Positions 44,538 through 53,814 of a stretch of DNA of 64,000 nucleotides are shown here, piece after piece; position 1 is the stretch's first letter; every line of letters begins with the position of its first letter. The notes beneath the pieces are model-generated. The model saw only the letters and a list, made by a program, of their open reading frames with translations. It was not told the DNA's origin and made no database searches. Location: positions 1-64,000 of the forward strand of contig NZ_NKJI01000021.1 in NCBI RefSeq assembly GCF_002277815.1, written 5' to 3'. Origin of the DNA: Pseudomonas sp. ERMR1:02 (lineage in GTDB: Bacteria; Pseudomonadota; Gammaproteobacteria; Pseudomonadales; Pseudomonadaceae). The translations under genes and the position numbers were made by a program.

Positions 44538-44768
44538 ATGAATCGTAAAGCTGTGAAAAGCAAACATGCCGAAGGTGTGACCTTTGACACCCATGTGATC
44601 GCAAACCCGACCAACCCCAAGGAGTGGATTGTGTTCTTCAAGAAAGACGCCGGGAGCAGTTACTTCTTGGTTGATGACAACGAGGAGGTCGAGTCTTTCG
44701 GGCGTCTGGATGACTTGATCGCCGAACTTCGAGACTTGGGACTCAAGACCGCTGAAATCCATTTTTAA
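44538..44768 (+). CDS. Conserved-looking hypothetical protein
   Basis: A 76-residue soluble protein (MNRKAVKSKHAEGVTFDTHV, WIVFFKKDAGSSYFLVDDN, RLDDLIAELRDLGLKTAEIHF) with no motif I recognise. GAGG lies 9 bp before the ATG at 44538. It is divergent from the SulP gene and followed by another small gene. Confidence 0.6.
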   Translation: MNRKAVKSKHAEGVTFDTHVIANPTNPKEWIVFFKKDAGSSYFLVDDNEEVESFGRLDDLIAELRDLGLKTAEIHF

Positions 44769-44791
44769 CCCTTGGATCACACCTTGGAGAC

Positions 44792-44980
44792 ATGATCATG
44801 TCAGTGAAGGTCGAGTATCTATCCAGTCAAAGCGAAGCTCTTTGGTCTGTATGTTTTGGCATCCGACGAGTGCAGTTTCAAAAAAGTGCTAAGGACTATG
44901 CTGCCAAGCTCAAGGAGAGAATCGAGGCTCCGCATGTTTACCCTCGACGTGGTCAACCAGCGGAAATTCATAGTTCATAG
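44792..44980 (+). CDS. Small hypothetical protein
   Basis: A 62-residue frame (or 60 from the ATG at 44798) with ribosome site TTGGAGA. Not recognised. Its spacing of 23 bp from the preceding gene suggests an operon. The region 44981-45283 shows no gene. Confidence 0.4.
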   Translation: MIMSVKVEYLSSQSEALWSVCFGIRRVQFQKSAKDYAAKLKERIEAPHVYPRRGQPAEIHSS

Positions 44981-45283
44981 TTACAGGCGAGGTCGAACCT
45001 CACCCAGCATGTCTATCTGCTTGTTCTACAAAGGATCCGGTCTCTCGCGAAGACCCCCCATCTATCCTCAACTGCGAGCGGCTTTTGTTGATGTCGGTCA
45101 AACACCCGGTTTTGCTCGATGCCAGGATGGCGTTTCAATGGCGTTAGTGGCGGTTTTGCTGAGCTGACGCGGCGTACCTTTCCGGCGGAAGGATGTTCAG
45201 CCGCTCGCTTAGGGACTCTGCACAAGTGAGCGGCTGGATTCTGACTCTTGGCCGGTTGGGGTAACATCCTGGAGGAGCACTTA

Positions 45284-45730
45284 ATGTATTCAAGCATCTT
45301 TTTCGCATGGGGGCTGGCGGCCATTACCGTGGGCCTGCATGCAGTCGGTCTGGCCCTGATGCTTAGGATTCTGGACCACAGGGGAAATGTTCTTATGACG
45401 CAACTAGGGGCCATTAGTACGCGGTTGGTGTGGGTTGCCTGCTATATGGTTCTGCTGCATTTGATGGCGATCTCGATCTGGGGGGCATTCTATGTGTGGC
45501 AGGGGTGTCTACCCGATCCCGAAACGGCGTTTTACTTCTCTGGAGTGACCTATGCGACGATTGGTTACGGCGATGTGGTGCTGGGTAAACCCTGGCGTCT
45601 GCTCGGGTTGATGGAGGGCTTGACCGGCATCCTCATGTGCGGTTTATCCACGGGTGTCTTCTTCGCTGTGGTCAATCATATTTATCAGTTTTTCCACACG
45701 ACAATCGACGACGACCACAAGTCCTGGTGA
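45284..45730 (+). CDS. Two-TM potassium channel-like protein
   Basis: A 148-residue ion channel (Ion_trans_2): TM segments, a pore loop with selectivity filter TIGYGD at residues 92-97, and a last TM near 110-130. A GGAGGAG ribosome site supports the ATG at 45284. It lies between two SulP genes, suggesting an ion-balance locus, though this is inferred. Confidence 0.8.
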   Translation: MYSSIFFAWGLAAITVGLHAVGLALMLRILDHRGNVLMTQLGAISTRLVWVACYMVLLHLMAISIWGAFYVWQGCLPDPETAFYFSGVTYATIGYGDVVLGKPWRLLGLMEGLTGILMCGLSTGVFFAVVNHIYQFFHTTIDDDHKSW

Positions 45731-45773
45731 CGTTTGAACCGCGCGTCCAACAGCTGAGCTACTGCGCGTCACC
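45726..45773 (-). other. tRNA-like relic lacking the anticodon arm
   Basis: On the minus strand GGTGACGCGCAGTAGCTCAG, CTGTTGGACGCGC, GGTTCAA and GTCACC follow one another: a D-arm-like TAGCTCAG and a T-loop-like GGTTCAA enclosed by a 6-bp GGTGAC/GTCACC stem, 48 bp in all. It overlaps both the channel stop codon and the SulP stop. Could be a decayed tRNA end or chance. Confidence 0.3.
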
Positions 45774-47436
45774 CAACAGAGTAGATTTCTGTGCTTGATA
45801 GCGCTCGATTGCTGCATGGGCGTTGAACAACATACGCTCACTCCCAAGTCTCTCGTCGAACCCTGCACGCCGCACCATCTCAAGTACGCCGGGATTCAGC
45901 CCCGCTAGCCAGAGACTGGTGCCCAGCTTGGCCAAGATTTTCTCGCCTTCTATCAGCGCTTGCAGTGCCGAATATTCGATATCGGGCACCGCACTCATGT
46001 CCCAGACAACCACTCGCGGCTGATACTGTCTCTCCAGAGTGATAATCTGTTCCTTCACATAGTCAGCGTTGAGAAAAAACAGGCGTCCCTCCGGCCGCAC
46101 AATCAGCAGTCCCTCAAAAGTCTCGTCACTAGGGTGGTCTTCTGACAAGGGGCGTAGCACGTCGGTGCCACACTTGCGACCAAGGACATACACGTGCGGG
46201 CGCGCGGTCTGGTAGGCCAAACTGACCAACGATACGATGATTGCCACAGTGATCCCCTGGAGCGTGCCAAACAAAAGCACACACCATGGCAACAAGCGCC
46301 CAGTGAAACTCCATTGGACGCACCTTACGAATGGCCAGGAACTCTCGCGGCTGGATCAGCCCGACCGAGTAGTAAATGACGATAGCGGCCAGTGTGGCGT
46401 GAGGTAGAAACCCGAGTAACCTGGATAGAAGCAGCATCGTGGCAAGCGCCGCGCCAGCAGTGACGATCGAGACCACCTGAGACTGCCCTCCTGTGGCACG
46501 TACAACAGCCGTCTGTGAGGTGCCGCCACCGGCAGGCATCGCGCCGAGCAGAGCACCAGCAAGGTTGCCGAGACCGGTCGCGACCAACTCGCGGTTCGCA
46601 TCGATGGGGGGATCGCCTGGCCGGACAAATGCGCGCCCCGCCGCAATCGTTTCGGTAAAACTCATCAGCGCGATCCCGAGCGCACCCGGCACCATCTGCT
46701 TGATCAGCGCGAGATCAGGCAACGTAAATGATGGTAACCCTTGTGGAATCACGCCGACCGTCGAAGCTCCCAGAGCCTGTAAGCCGAAGTACCATGACGC
46801 GGCGATGCTGACACCGACCACAATCAATGGCGCAGGCGAATGTGCCCACAGGCGCTCCATCGCGATGAGCATCAGGAACGCCACCACCGCTACCGCGAGC
46901 GTGATCAGGGAACTCTCCGGCACGTGTTGCACTATGTTGAGGACGTCAACGAAAAAACTTTGTTTTGCGATGTGGATACCGAGGAGTTTGGGCACCTGGT
47001 CCAGAACGATGACAAGCCCCACCCCCGCTTTGAAGCCGCTCAACACCGGGGAGGATATGAAGTTCGCGAGAAATCCCAGGCGTATTATTCGCGCCAGGAG
47101 CAGCATCGTGCCAACCAACACCGTTAGCGTTGCACTTGCCGTGATTAGCTTCTCCGGGTCGCCGTCCGGTACGGCCAAGCCGACCTGCGCACCGGCCAAG
47201 ATCGCCAGCGTAGCAGTGGAGCTGACACTCAGTACTCGCGACGTTCCCAGCAATGCGTAGATCAACATCGGGACGAAGGCCGTATACAGACCGACGGCAA
47301 CAGGTAGACCCGCGACAGTCGCGTAGGCCATTGCTTTGGGCAGCACGACTGCGGCAGCCGTGAGCCCCGATACTGCGTCGAGGCGAAGGGGAGCGGTGGA
47401 GTGAGCTGCTTTCGACGTCTTCAGATGCGGTTCCAC
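45759..47436 (-). pseudogene. Second SulP family transporter with STAS domain, frameshifted
   Basis: A ~560-residue anion transporter. The main frame (47436 to about 46280) holds DAVSGLTAAAVVLPKAMAYATVAGLPVAVGLYTAFVPML and FTETIAAGRAF; the C-terminal part in another frame (VLLFGTLQGITVAIIVSL onward) holds the STAS domain (VVVWDMSAVPDIEYSALQAL). The break lies near 46282. A two-base loss would keep the MV-x-VLLFG spacing; a one-base insertion is also possible. Distinct in sequence from the SulP at 42702. Confidence 0.85.
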
Positions 47437-47974
47437 ACTGCCTCTCTCGGCGGGTTCATCTACAGGGTATATCTAATGACTTCCTTTCACTTTCCTTCCC
47501 ATTTTTCCTCATCGTATAGACAACCAGATTAACAGGCAGGCGTTGTGATCTGCATCAATGGTTGCTAGGCGCGTGCCGCCGGCAATATCGTAGCTAAGCC
47601 CGGTTGGGGACTCTCGAAGGCCTGGTTCAAGTCATGACGCACAAGTTCCGGAGCCACCTTAACGGTTAGATTTTATTTGTATGAGTTAAACCAGTGGCTT
47701 AGTAAATCTAACTTTTTTACGTTTTCCCAACTTGCAGATTGAGTGATTGAGTGATGTGCGAAATTGCACTCCATTTGACCACCTGAATAGACGTCCTCCG
47801 GCCGTCAGTTTTCTTTCATCTTGGCACTAAGCTGCTGCCTATGGCGGTAGGTGCCTATCTCGTCTGAAAAAGCTCATCTCGCTGTAAGTCATTTCCAACT
47901 TCTTTACGGGCCAACCACCGGTCGACTTTTCTGTGCGCCGCTTGATCCTCTGTGCAAAGAGGTCTAATTATTAA

Positions 47975-47995
47975 GCGTGGGAAAAAATCCCACGC
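47975..47995. terminator. Perfect hairpin in a long non-coding gap
   Basis: GCGTGGGA-AAAAA-TCCCACGC, 8-bp stem. The gap 47437-48070 has no gene; it is more AT-rich than its surroundings and should hold promoters for the SulP and repeat-protein genes. Without a T tract the hairpin may be regulatory rather than a terminator. Confidence 0.45.
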
Positions 47996-48070
47996 ACAGG
48001 ATGCCAAAAAATTTTTAACGATTCCCGACTTGATTTGGCGTTTCTCGCGGTAATGACCAGGAGACGGAAA

Positions 48071-48745
48071 ATGCAATTTCATAGGCTGTTCAAGAGGGCT
48101 CTATTGGCGATGGCCATTGGTGGCGTGCTGTCTGCGTCCATCGTTTTGGTTCCGGATTCGATTTCTCATAGCTCCAGTGCTTACGCCAAAGAAGGTGGCG
48201 GTCATGGCGGTGGAGGCAGTGGCGGTGGCGGTGGCGGTGGCGGAAGTGGAGGCGGAGGCGGAGGCGGTGGCGGCGGAAGCGGAGGAGGCGGAGGCGGAGG
48301 CGGTGGAAACGGCGGCGGAAGCGGAGGTGGAGGCGGAGGCGGTCATGGTGGAAGCGGCGGCGGTAGCGGAAGTGGCGGCGGCAGCGGTGGTAGTGGCGGC
48401 CATGCTGGCAACGGCGGTGGTAATAGTGGCAGCAGCCATAGTGATGCGGGCAAGGACCACAGCGGGGTTTCGAATTCAGGTCGTAGCAGCAACCATGCTG
48501 AAGCGGGCGACGATCATGGAAATCACGTTGGTGGAGAGCCTGGCGATGATCATGGCAATCATGTTGGCGGCGAGCCCGGGGACGATCATGGCAATCATGT
48601 TGGCGGCGAGCCTGGAGACGACCGTGGCAATCACGTTGGTGGTGAGCCTGGTGATAATCGTGGCAACCATGTGGGTGGCGAACCGGGTGATGACCGCGGC
48701 GTTCACGTCGGCGGCGAAGCAGGGGATGACAATAGCAGGAGCTGA
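48071..48745 (+). CDS. Secreted Gly-rich protein with 12-residue Asp/His repeats
   Basis: A 224-residue protein: signal peptide (about 1-40, ending SSAYA-KE), a ~90-residue almost pure Gly/Ser tract, a Ser/His linker, and six tandem copies of GDDHGNHVGGEP (with D/R/N variants in the last copies) plus a partial seventh. The repeats are 36 bp at DNA level. The Asp/His-rich units could bind metal or Ca; no known domain. AGGAGA supports the ATG at 48071. First of a four-gene cluster of odd proteins. Confidence 0.75.
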   Translation: MQFHRLFKRALLAMAIGGVLSASIVLVPDSISHSSSAYAKEGGGHGGGGSGGGGGGGGSGGGGGGGGGGSGGGGGGGGGNGGGSGGGGGGGHGGSGGGSGSGGGSGGSGGHAGNGGGNSGSSHSDAGKDHSGVSNSGRSSNHAEAGDDHGNHVGGEPGDDHGNHVGGEPGDDHGNHVGGEPGDDRGNHVGGEPGDNRGNHVGGEPGDDRGVHVGGEAGDDNSRS

Positions 48746-48763
48746 ATCACTCTGATGGGAACT

Positions 48764-48794
48764 CATACAAAACCTTGGGGGCGGGTTTTGTATG
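48764..48794 (+). terminator. Strong hairpin after the Gly-rich gene
   Basis: Arms CATACAAAACC and GGTTTTGTATG, 11 bp perfect, loop of 9. It probably ends the mRNA of the repeat-protein gene. Confidence 0.65.
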
Positions 48795-48936
48795 AGGCGT
48801 GGTCCAACCCATTACAGCCCCATTCAACGCCTGTGCAGTGAGCGCTTACAGCTATCCCTGGAAAAGTGGTTATCAGCTCGTATGGGATTTTTTCCCGCGT
48901 CGTTATACTGGGTTTATCTGTCAAGGAATGCGCTCG

Positions 48937-49779
48937 ATGCAACCGCCCACCTTACCTCCTTCTCTGTTAAACGCCCTGCGGCGGGTCATGCGCCCTTTGG
49001 TGCGCCTGATGCTGGGCAAAGGGGTGACCTACACGGTATTCGCCGATTTGCTCAAAGAGGTGTTCGTTGATGTGGCTGATCGTGAGTTTCGCCTGGACGA
49101 CAAAGTTCCGAGCGACAGTCGCATCAGCCTGCTTACGGGGGTTCATCGCAAGGATGTTCGGCGGCTGCGAAACGAAAGCGAGACGTCATTCGCGGTGCTG
49201 CCGGAAAATATTACTTTAGGCGCGCAGTTGGTCAACGCCTGGACCAACAGTGGGCCTTTCTGCACGGGTGCCGGCCAGGCATTACCTCTGCCGCGACTGG
49301 CCAGTGCAGGTGGTGACTGCTCCTTTGATGCCCTGGTGGCGAAGATCAGCACGGACATCCGCGCGCGGGTGGTGCTCGACGAATGGTTGCGCCTGGGCGT
49401 TGTACGGCTCGATGAACACGACTGTGTGCACCTTGAGACCCAGGCGTTCGTGCCGCAGAAAGGTTTCGACGAAAAAGCCGCGTACCTGGGCCACAACCTG
49501 CACGATCATGCCAGTGCAGCGGTGCATAACCTGAGCGGGGAAGGCCAGCCTTTCTTCGAGCGCAGCGTGCACTACGACGCCTTGACCCCGGCCAGCGTCG
49601 ACACTTTGCGCGAGGCCGTGGCCAGTGAGGGGATGCAAACTCTGCTCAGCTTCAGCCGGCTTGCCGCAGACCTCGAAAACCTTGATTTGCCTACTGACGA
49701 GCAACGCCAGCGCATCACTATCGGACTTTATTTCTACACTGAGCCCACCGATCCCGATTCGCCGAAGACGTCCCCATGA
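48937..49779 (+). CDS. DUF6502 family protein
   Basis: A 280-residue cytosolic protein (LLNALRRVMRPLVRLMLGKGVTYTVFADLLKEVFVDVADREF, SRISLLTGVHRKDVRRLRNE) that resembles DUF6502; the N-terminal helical part has a helix-turn-helix look (RISLLTGVHRKDVRRL), so it may be a regulator. AAGGA lies 9 bp before the ATG at 48937. The stop overlaps the next start (ATGA), so it is coupled with the DUF5666 repeat protein, a pairing that suggests joint function. Confidence 0.72.
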   Translation: MQPPTLPPSLLNALRRVMRPLVRLMLGKGVTYTVFADLLKEVFVDVADREFRLDDKVPSDSRISLLTGVHRKDVRRLRNESETSFAVLPENITLGAQLVNAWTNSGPFCTGAGQALPLPRLASAGGDCSFDALVAKISTDIRARVVLDEWLRLGVVRLDEHDCVHLETQAFVPQKGFDEKAAYLGHNLHDHASAAVHNLSGEGQPFFERSVHYDALTPASVDTLREAVASEGMQTLLSFSRLAADLENLDLPTDEQRQRITIGLYFYTEPTDPDSPKTSP

Positions 49780-51482
49780 TCTCCCTCAAGCGCTGCTTCA
49801 GTGTCGTCACTCTTGTCCTGGGTCTTGGACTGAACCCGGTGACTGCGCCATGGGTGGACGCAGCACCGGCATGTGTCAGCCGCGATGAAGTGGGCATGTC
49901 GGGTGCATCGAGCTTGCAGTTTCCCGGCGGTATGGGTGGAACCGGGGCAAAGACAGGCGGTGTGGGCGGTACAGGTGTCCACAGCGAAAGCGGTGGTGTT
50001 GGTGGTGGCGTTGGTGGCACCGGCGCACCGCTTCAACAGCGTCCTGGCGGAACGGGCGGTACGGGTGCGGTGGCTGCTCGCGTGGATGGCACCCTCATCG
50101 ATCATGGCAAAGGTGGGGTGGGCGGCACCGGCGCACCGATCCTGCGTCCGGGAGGTACTGGCGGCACGGGTATCGTCGGCACCATCACCGGATTCGCTTC
50201 GATCTGCGTCAATGGCATGGAAGTGCATTACGGCAAAGACGTGCCGGTGAGCGAAAACGGCGTCGCGGCCAGCAGCGCTCACCTGGCGATAGGACAGGTT
50301 GTCGCGGTGGAAGCATTCGCCACCAAGCGAGGCCTGCAAGCCGGGCGCATTTCGATCCTTCATGTCTATGAAGGACCGCTGACGGCACTGCCAAATGCTT
50401 CGGCGCCACTGCGGGTCATGGGGCAACCCGTGCGCCTTGCCGTGGGAGCACGGGTCGCTGAAGGGCTACTCCCGGGCGAACCCGTCAGAGTCAGCGGTCT
50501 ACGCGATGCCAGTGGTGAAGTGGTGGCCAGTCGCATCGAGCGGGCGCCGGGCCTCAGAGAATCCAGTGCCATCGGCTCGATAGATCGTACCGGCAGCCTC
50601 CAGGGGCTGAAACTGGGGAGTCGCGTGACACCGGCGCAAGAAGTGCTGGTGCGTGGCCAGTGGTCCGGTCACCAATTGGAGGTCGCCCAAAGCCGCCCTG
50701 ACCCGAGCCTGCCTTTCGCCGGCCGTGTGCATGAGGCAGTGATCGAAGGCCTGGTGCAGAGCCGGCAGGACCAACATCTGGTGGTCGCAGGCTTCAATGT
50801 GACGCTGGGGCACGACACAGTGTTTGTAGGCGAGCAGCCCGCCACATTGGCAGTGGATCAACGCGTTCGGGTCAGCGGCGTGTTTAGTGGTGCGCGTGAA
50901 ATACGGGCAACCCGTGTCGAGTTCCATAGCGAACACGCCGATACCTCGGGCAGGGGCCATGCGGGACGCGACAACCGAACGGGTGCCGACACGGAGCAGA
51001 GTGCCGATGGCTCGGGCAATTCCAACAGCAACAGCAACAGCAACAGCGGTCACGGTGGGCGCGATACAAGTCTGCGCAGTGATGACAGTAACGACCGTAG
51101 CGATGGGAGCCACGCGGACGACCGCAACAACAGCGGCAAATCCGAGACCGTGGACAAGTCTGGAAAATCAGAGCATGTCGAGAAAGTGGAGCAACCCGAG
51201 AAGGAGGACAACAGCGGACGGCCTGAAAAGGTCGAGAAGGTCGAGAAGGTTGAAAAAGTCGAGAAGGTAGAGCGCCCCGAAAAGGTAGAAAAAGTTGAGA
51301 AAGTAGAGCGGCCAGAAAAGGTCGAAAAAGTTGAGAAGGTAGAGCGACCAGAGAAAGTCGAGAAAGTCGAAAAGGTAGAGCGCCCAGAAAAGGTAGAAAA
51401 AGTCGAACTACCTGAAAAGGTCGAAAAGGTCGAGAAGGTCGAAAAAGTAGAAAAAGTGGATCGATCTGGCCGTTCGGCATAA
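49776..51482 (+). CDS. Secreted DUF5666 protein with Gly-rich and EKV-repeat regions
   Basis: A 568-residue exported protein. Signal peptide to about residue 30 (VDAAPAC), then a GGTGG-rich tract (about 50-145: GGVGGTG, PGGTGGTG), three or more DUF5666-like beta domains (about 145-390: GTITGFASICVNGMEVHYGK, GRISILHVYEGPL), a Ser/Asn/Asp-rich linker, and a C-terminal charged repeat built from VEKVEKVERPEK units (about 465-560). DUF5666 proteins are envelope proteins of unknown role. The long charged repeat is likely extended and surface exposed. Overlaps the DUF6502 gene by 4 bp. Confidence 0.75.
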   Translation: MISLKRCFSVVTLVLGLGLNPVTAPWVDAAPACVSRDEVGMSGASSLQFPGGMGGTGAKTGGVGGTGVHSESGGVGGGVGGTGAPLQQRPGGTGGTGAVAARVDGTLIDHGKGGVGGTGAPILRPGGTGGTGIVGTITGFASICVNGMEVHYGKDVPVSENGVAASSAHLAIGQVVAVEAFATKRGLQAGRISILHVYEGPLTALPNASAPLRVMGQPVRLAVGARVAEGLLPGEPVRVSGLRDASGEVVASRIERAPGLRESSAIGSIDRTGSLQGLKLGSRVTPAQEVLVRGQWSGHQLEVAQSRPDPSLPFAGRVHEAVIEGLVQSRQDQHLVVAGFNVTLGHDTVFVGEQPATLAVDQRVRVSGVFSGAREIRATRVEFHSEHADTSGRGHAGRDNRTGADTEQSADGSGNSNSNSNSNSGHGGRDTSLRSDDSNDRSDGSHADDRNNSGKSETVDKSGKSEHVEKVEQPEKEDNSGRPEKVEKVEKVEKVEKVERPEKVEKVEKVERPEKVEKVEKVERPEKVEKVEKVERPEKVEKVELPEKVEKVEKVEKVEKVDRSGRSA

Positions 51483-51567
51483 GCGCTGCGGCAATTCCAC
51501 AAACGGTGAATAAGCAACTAGGCTGGGTAAGTTCGATCACACTTCTCAACGGGACTTTGAGGTGACG

Positions 51568-52317
51568 ATGAGACCCATGCTGCCTCTTTTTGCCAGCCTG
51601 CTGGCAAGCTTTACCGTGCAGGCCTCGGCCGATACCTTCAGCACCGCCATCGGCATGGACTATTCAAGCGGTGATTATGGCACCGGCACCACATCGGAAA
51701 TCTGGTATGTCCCCGTTGTGGGAAAGTATGAAACGGGCCCTATGACCTACAAGGTTACCGTGCCCTGGTTGCGCATCACTAACCCCGAAGTGGGCCCGGA
51801 AGGCGACCCGTTGCCCGGTGGTTGCAGGAACGTGGAAAGTGGCCTGGGCGATACGGTCACCAGTGCGGATTATGCGCTGCTCGATGGCAGTGAGGGGGGC
51901 GTGTTGCTGGATCTGATCGGCAAGGTCAAGTTCCCCACCGCAGATAAGCATCAGTGCCTGGGCACCGGCGAATTCGACTATACCGCTCAGATCGACATCG
52001 CCAAGGCCTTCGGCCCGGTGACCGGATTCGCGACCCTTGGCTGGAAAAAGTTCGGCGACCCACCTGATAGCAATTTCGACGATCCAATATTTGTCAGCCT
52101 CGGCTTCGCTATGCCCGTGGCTGCGCGCACTTCGGCGGGCGCCTCCTACGACTGGAGGCAGAAAGTCGTCTCCACCGGTTCGCAAATTCAGGAATTCACC
52201 TTATTCCTCACACATAAGCTCAGCCACGAGTGGAAGATTCAACTGTACGCGGTCAAAGGCTTTTCTGACGCTAGCCCGGATGCAGAGGGCGGGCTGGTGC
52301 TTTATCACATGTACTAA
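51568..52317 (+). CDS. Outer-membrane beta-barrel protein
   Basis: A 249-residue protein with signal peptide (MRPMLPLFASLLASFTVQASA) and barrel-like strands (TFSTAIGMDYSSGDYGTG, WYVPVVGKYETGPMTYKVTVPWLRIT, GFATLGWKKFGDPP, HEWKIQLYAVKGFSDASPDAEGGLVLYHMY). It resembles Phenol_MetA_deg-type or transporter-like outer-membrane families. It follows the DUF5666 gene by 85 bp and may be its outer-membrane partner. Confidence 0.7.
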   Translation: MRPMLPLFASLLASFTVQASADTFSTAIGMDYSSGDYGTGTTSEIWYVPVVGKYETGPMTYKVTVPWLRITNPEVGPEGDPLPGGCRNVESGLGDTVTSADYALLDGSEGGVLLDLIGKVKFPTADKHQCLGTGEFDYTAQIDIAKAFGPVTGFATLGWKKFGDPPDSNFDDPIFVSLGFAMPVAARTSAGASYDWRQKVVSTGSQIQEFTLFLTHKLSHEWKIQLYAVKGFSDASPDAEGGLVLYHMY

Positions 52318-52353
52318 TGGCGATGCGTTGCCCTTGACTTGCCAAACGCATCA

Positions 52354-52416
52354 GATTGGCTGCTTTTGGCCGATCGCTGCCTGCCACGACCGGCTGAAAC
52401 CGACCCGAAGCTGACC
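52354..52416. repeat. Dispersed repeat, copy B
   Basis: ATTGGCTGCTTTTGGCCGAT, CGCTGCCTGCCACGACCGGC and CGACCCGAAGCTGAC in succession; best copy of the family. Confidence 0.65.
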
Positions 52417-52494
52417 CTCAGGATTCAGTACTCTCAAACCCTGTCTGCGAATTTGCACACCACTGACGACATATTGGTACGTCTGGAGAGGGGC

Positions 52495-52623
52495 ATGACC
52501 ACCACGCAAAAACTGACTCAAACAACGCTAAGTGCAATGCCAGGTCAATCAAAGGTTATGGGTTGTCATGAAATGAAAAAGCGCTGTCGCCAAATGAAAG
52601 GCTGGCGCACGCCCCGTCTATAA
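52495..52623 (+). CDS. Possible small basic protein
   Basis: A 42-residue frame (MTTTQKLTQTTLSAMPGQSK, then VMGCHEMKKRCRQMKGWRTP) with a GGAGAGG ribosome site. Not recognised; may be fortuitous. The rest of the gap 52318-52905 has no gene. Confidence 0.3.
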   Translation: MTTTQKLTQTTLSAMPGQSKVMGCHEMKKRCRQMKGWRTPRL

Positions 52624-52905
52624 ACTCCTCCCCAAGCTTGCGCAGCAAGCCCAGCTATTTGGCTGTTGGCTCTCACGGGCGCGAAAGATCTTTGGAGAAG
52701 TCTGCGCATTTCCCACGAATGGAGAAGAGACAATGAGTGAGCGGTCGATAACGCAGTTCTTTTCCCACGACCTGCTATGCAGTCGCTCTAATAAAGCTGG
52801 CATTTAAAAAATACGCTCCTGGAACTACATTGCGGAAGACAAAATAAGTAATATTTTTTGCGATTTGTTTTTTGTTGCATTTATGAATTTTATAATCAAA
52901 AAACC

Positions 52906-53259
52906 ATGACGAACTTTGCAGAGATATCACTTCAATACCCTCAATGCTGGAAGCTCGATATAAATAATCGAATCCTGTTCGATGGCGCCAATCAAATACA
53001 CTTGACAAATATCGAGAGCATAATTGTAAAAAGCATGCTCCTCAAGGAGGAGCGTGTAATCAGTAAAGCAGAGCTGATTAGTAGTATTGGGAGAAATCCA
53101 GACCTCTATCGCGGCCTGCAGATGAGTTTGAGTAGACTGCAAATAAAATTCAAGAAAAGCGCTGGAGGAAGGCATCTCTTTCGCGCAGTCAGAAATCGCG
53201 GCTACTGCCTTACTCAAACCATACATATTAATCGGGAGCCGTCCCGGGGATTTACGTGA
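52906..53259 (+). CDS. Stand-alone winged-helix (OmpR/ToxR-type) DNA-binding protein
   Basis: A 117-residue protein that consists only of a Trans_reg_C domain: HLTNIESIIVKSMLLKEERVISKAELI, recognition helix in GLQMSLSRLQIKFKK, wing in FRAVRNRGYCL. No receiver domain and no membrane segment. The gene and its flanks are markedly AT-rich against the rest of the window, a sign of recent transfer. Ribosome site is weak. The downstream gap 53260-53625 has only the palindrome below. Confidence 0.7.
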   Translation: MTNFAEISLQYPQCWKLDINNRILFDGANQIHLTNIESIIVKSMLLKEERVISKAELISSIGRNPDLYRGLQMSLSRLQIKFKKSAGGRHLFRAVRNRGYCLTQTIHINREPSRGFT

Positions 53260-53419
53260 GGTAAGCGGCAATACACCCCTCATATGGTCATATGGCTGAT
53301 GATGACTAACGAACTTATGAATTTAGGGATGGCCGTGGACGCAGCGTTCAGATGAGGGAGTTCACTTTTTACGATTGACCTTGCGCTTGGATACTGGTGT
53401 GACGGCTTTTAAAAAAACT

Positions 53420-53445
53420 GTCGCATAACTTATAAGTTATGCGAC
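53420..53445 (-). terminator. 26-bp perfect palindrome, likely minus-strand terminator
   Basis: GTCGCATAACTTATAAGTTA continuing TGCGAC, a 13-bp perfect dyad. On the minus strand it is followed by AGTTTTTTT, fitting termination of the small gene at 53626-53814. Confidence 0.65.
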
Positions 53446-53625
53446 GGCTCATTCGGGTAACGACCGGTAGAGAACGACCCGAAACAGTCATTTACCAACA
53501 TTTGAGTTCCGCGCCCTGCGGATAGGCGCGAAGGGTTGGTCTTTAGTTTGTTAGATATGTTGCCAAGCTATTCATGCGCGAGTAAAACGATGGTTTTAGT
53601 TATATTTGGTTCGCCACTGCTTCCC

Positions 53626-53814
53626 CTAATTACTAGCCTCTTCGAGACTTGAGATAGCATGAAAGGGGATCGCTATACGTTTCATTACCCCTTCCTTACC
53701 TCCTCTTATTACCACAGTATAGTCGTCATTAACTTCAGAGAGAGTGCAGAGTATCCCTTTGACCTTAACATTCGAACCTTTCCAAACAATCAGAAAGTCA
53801 TGAAAATTGACCAT
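53626..53814 (-). CDS. Small beta-rich protein, Sm/Hfq-like candidate
   Basis: A 62-residue protein (MVNFHDFLIVWKGSNVKVKG, ILCTLSEVNDDYTVVIRGGK, IAIPFHAISSLEEASN). The pattern 'V-KGIL----DDYTVVI-------IPFHAISSLE' is like the Sm1/Sm2 signature of Hfq (KLQGQI---DQFVILL------KHAISTV). An SH3-like barrel is plausible, an RNA role is speculation. AT-rich context shared with the winged-helix gene. The frame continues upstream only briefly. Confidence 0.5.
   Translation of the reverse strand: MVNFHDFLIVWKGSNVKVKGILCTLSEVNDDYTVVIRGGKEGVMKRIAIPFHAISSLEEASN

Noticed and set aside
44364..44780. 138-codon minus-strand frame
   Set aside because: Antisense to the better supported small plus-strand gene at 44538, which has a ribosome site; the antisense translation has no motif.
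48180..48720. Gly-rich repeats as an assembly artefact
   Set aside because: The frame stays open through the tract, a signal peptide precedes it, and codon choices vary between units, so a real repeat protein is more likely.
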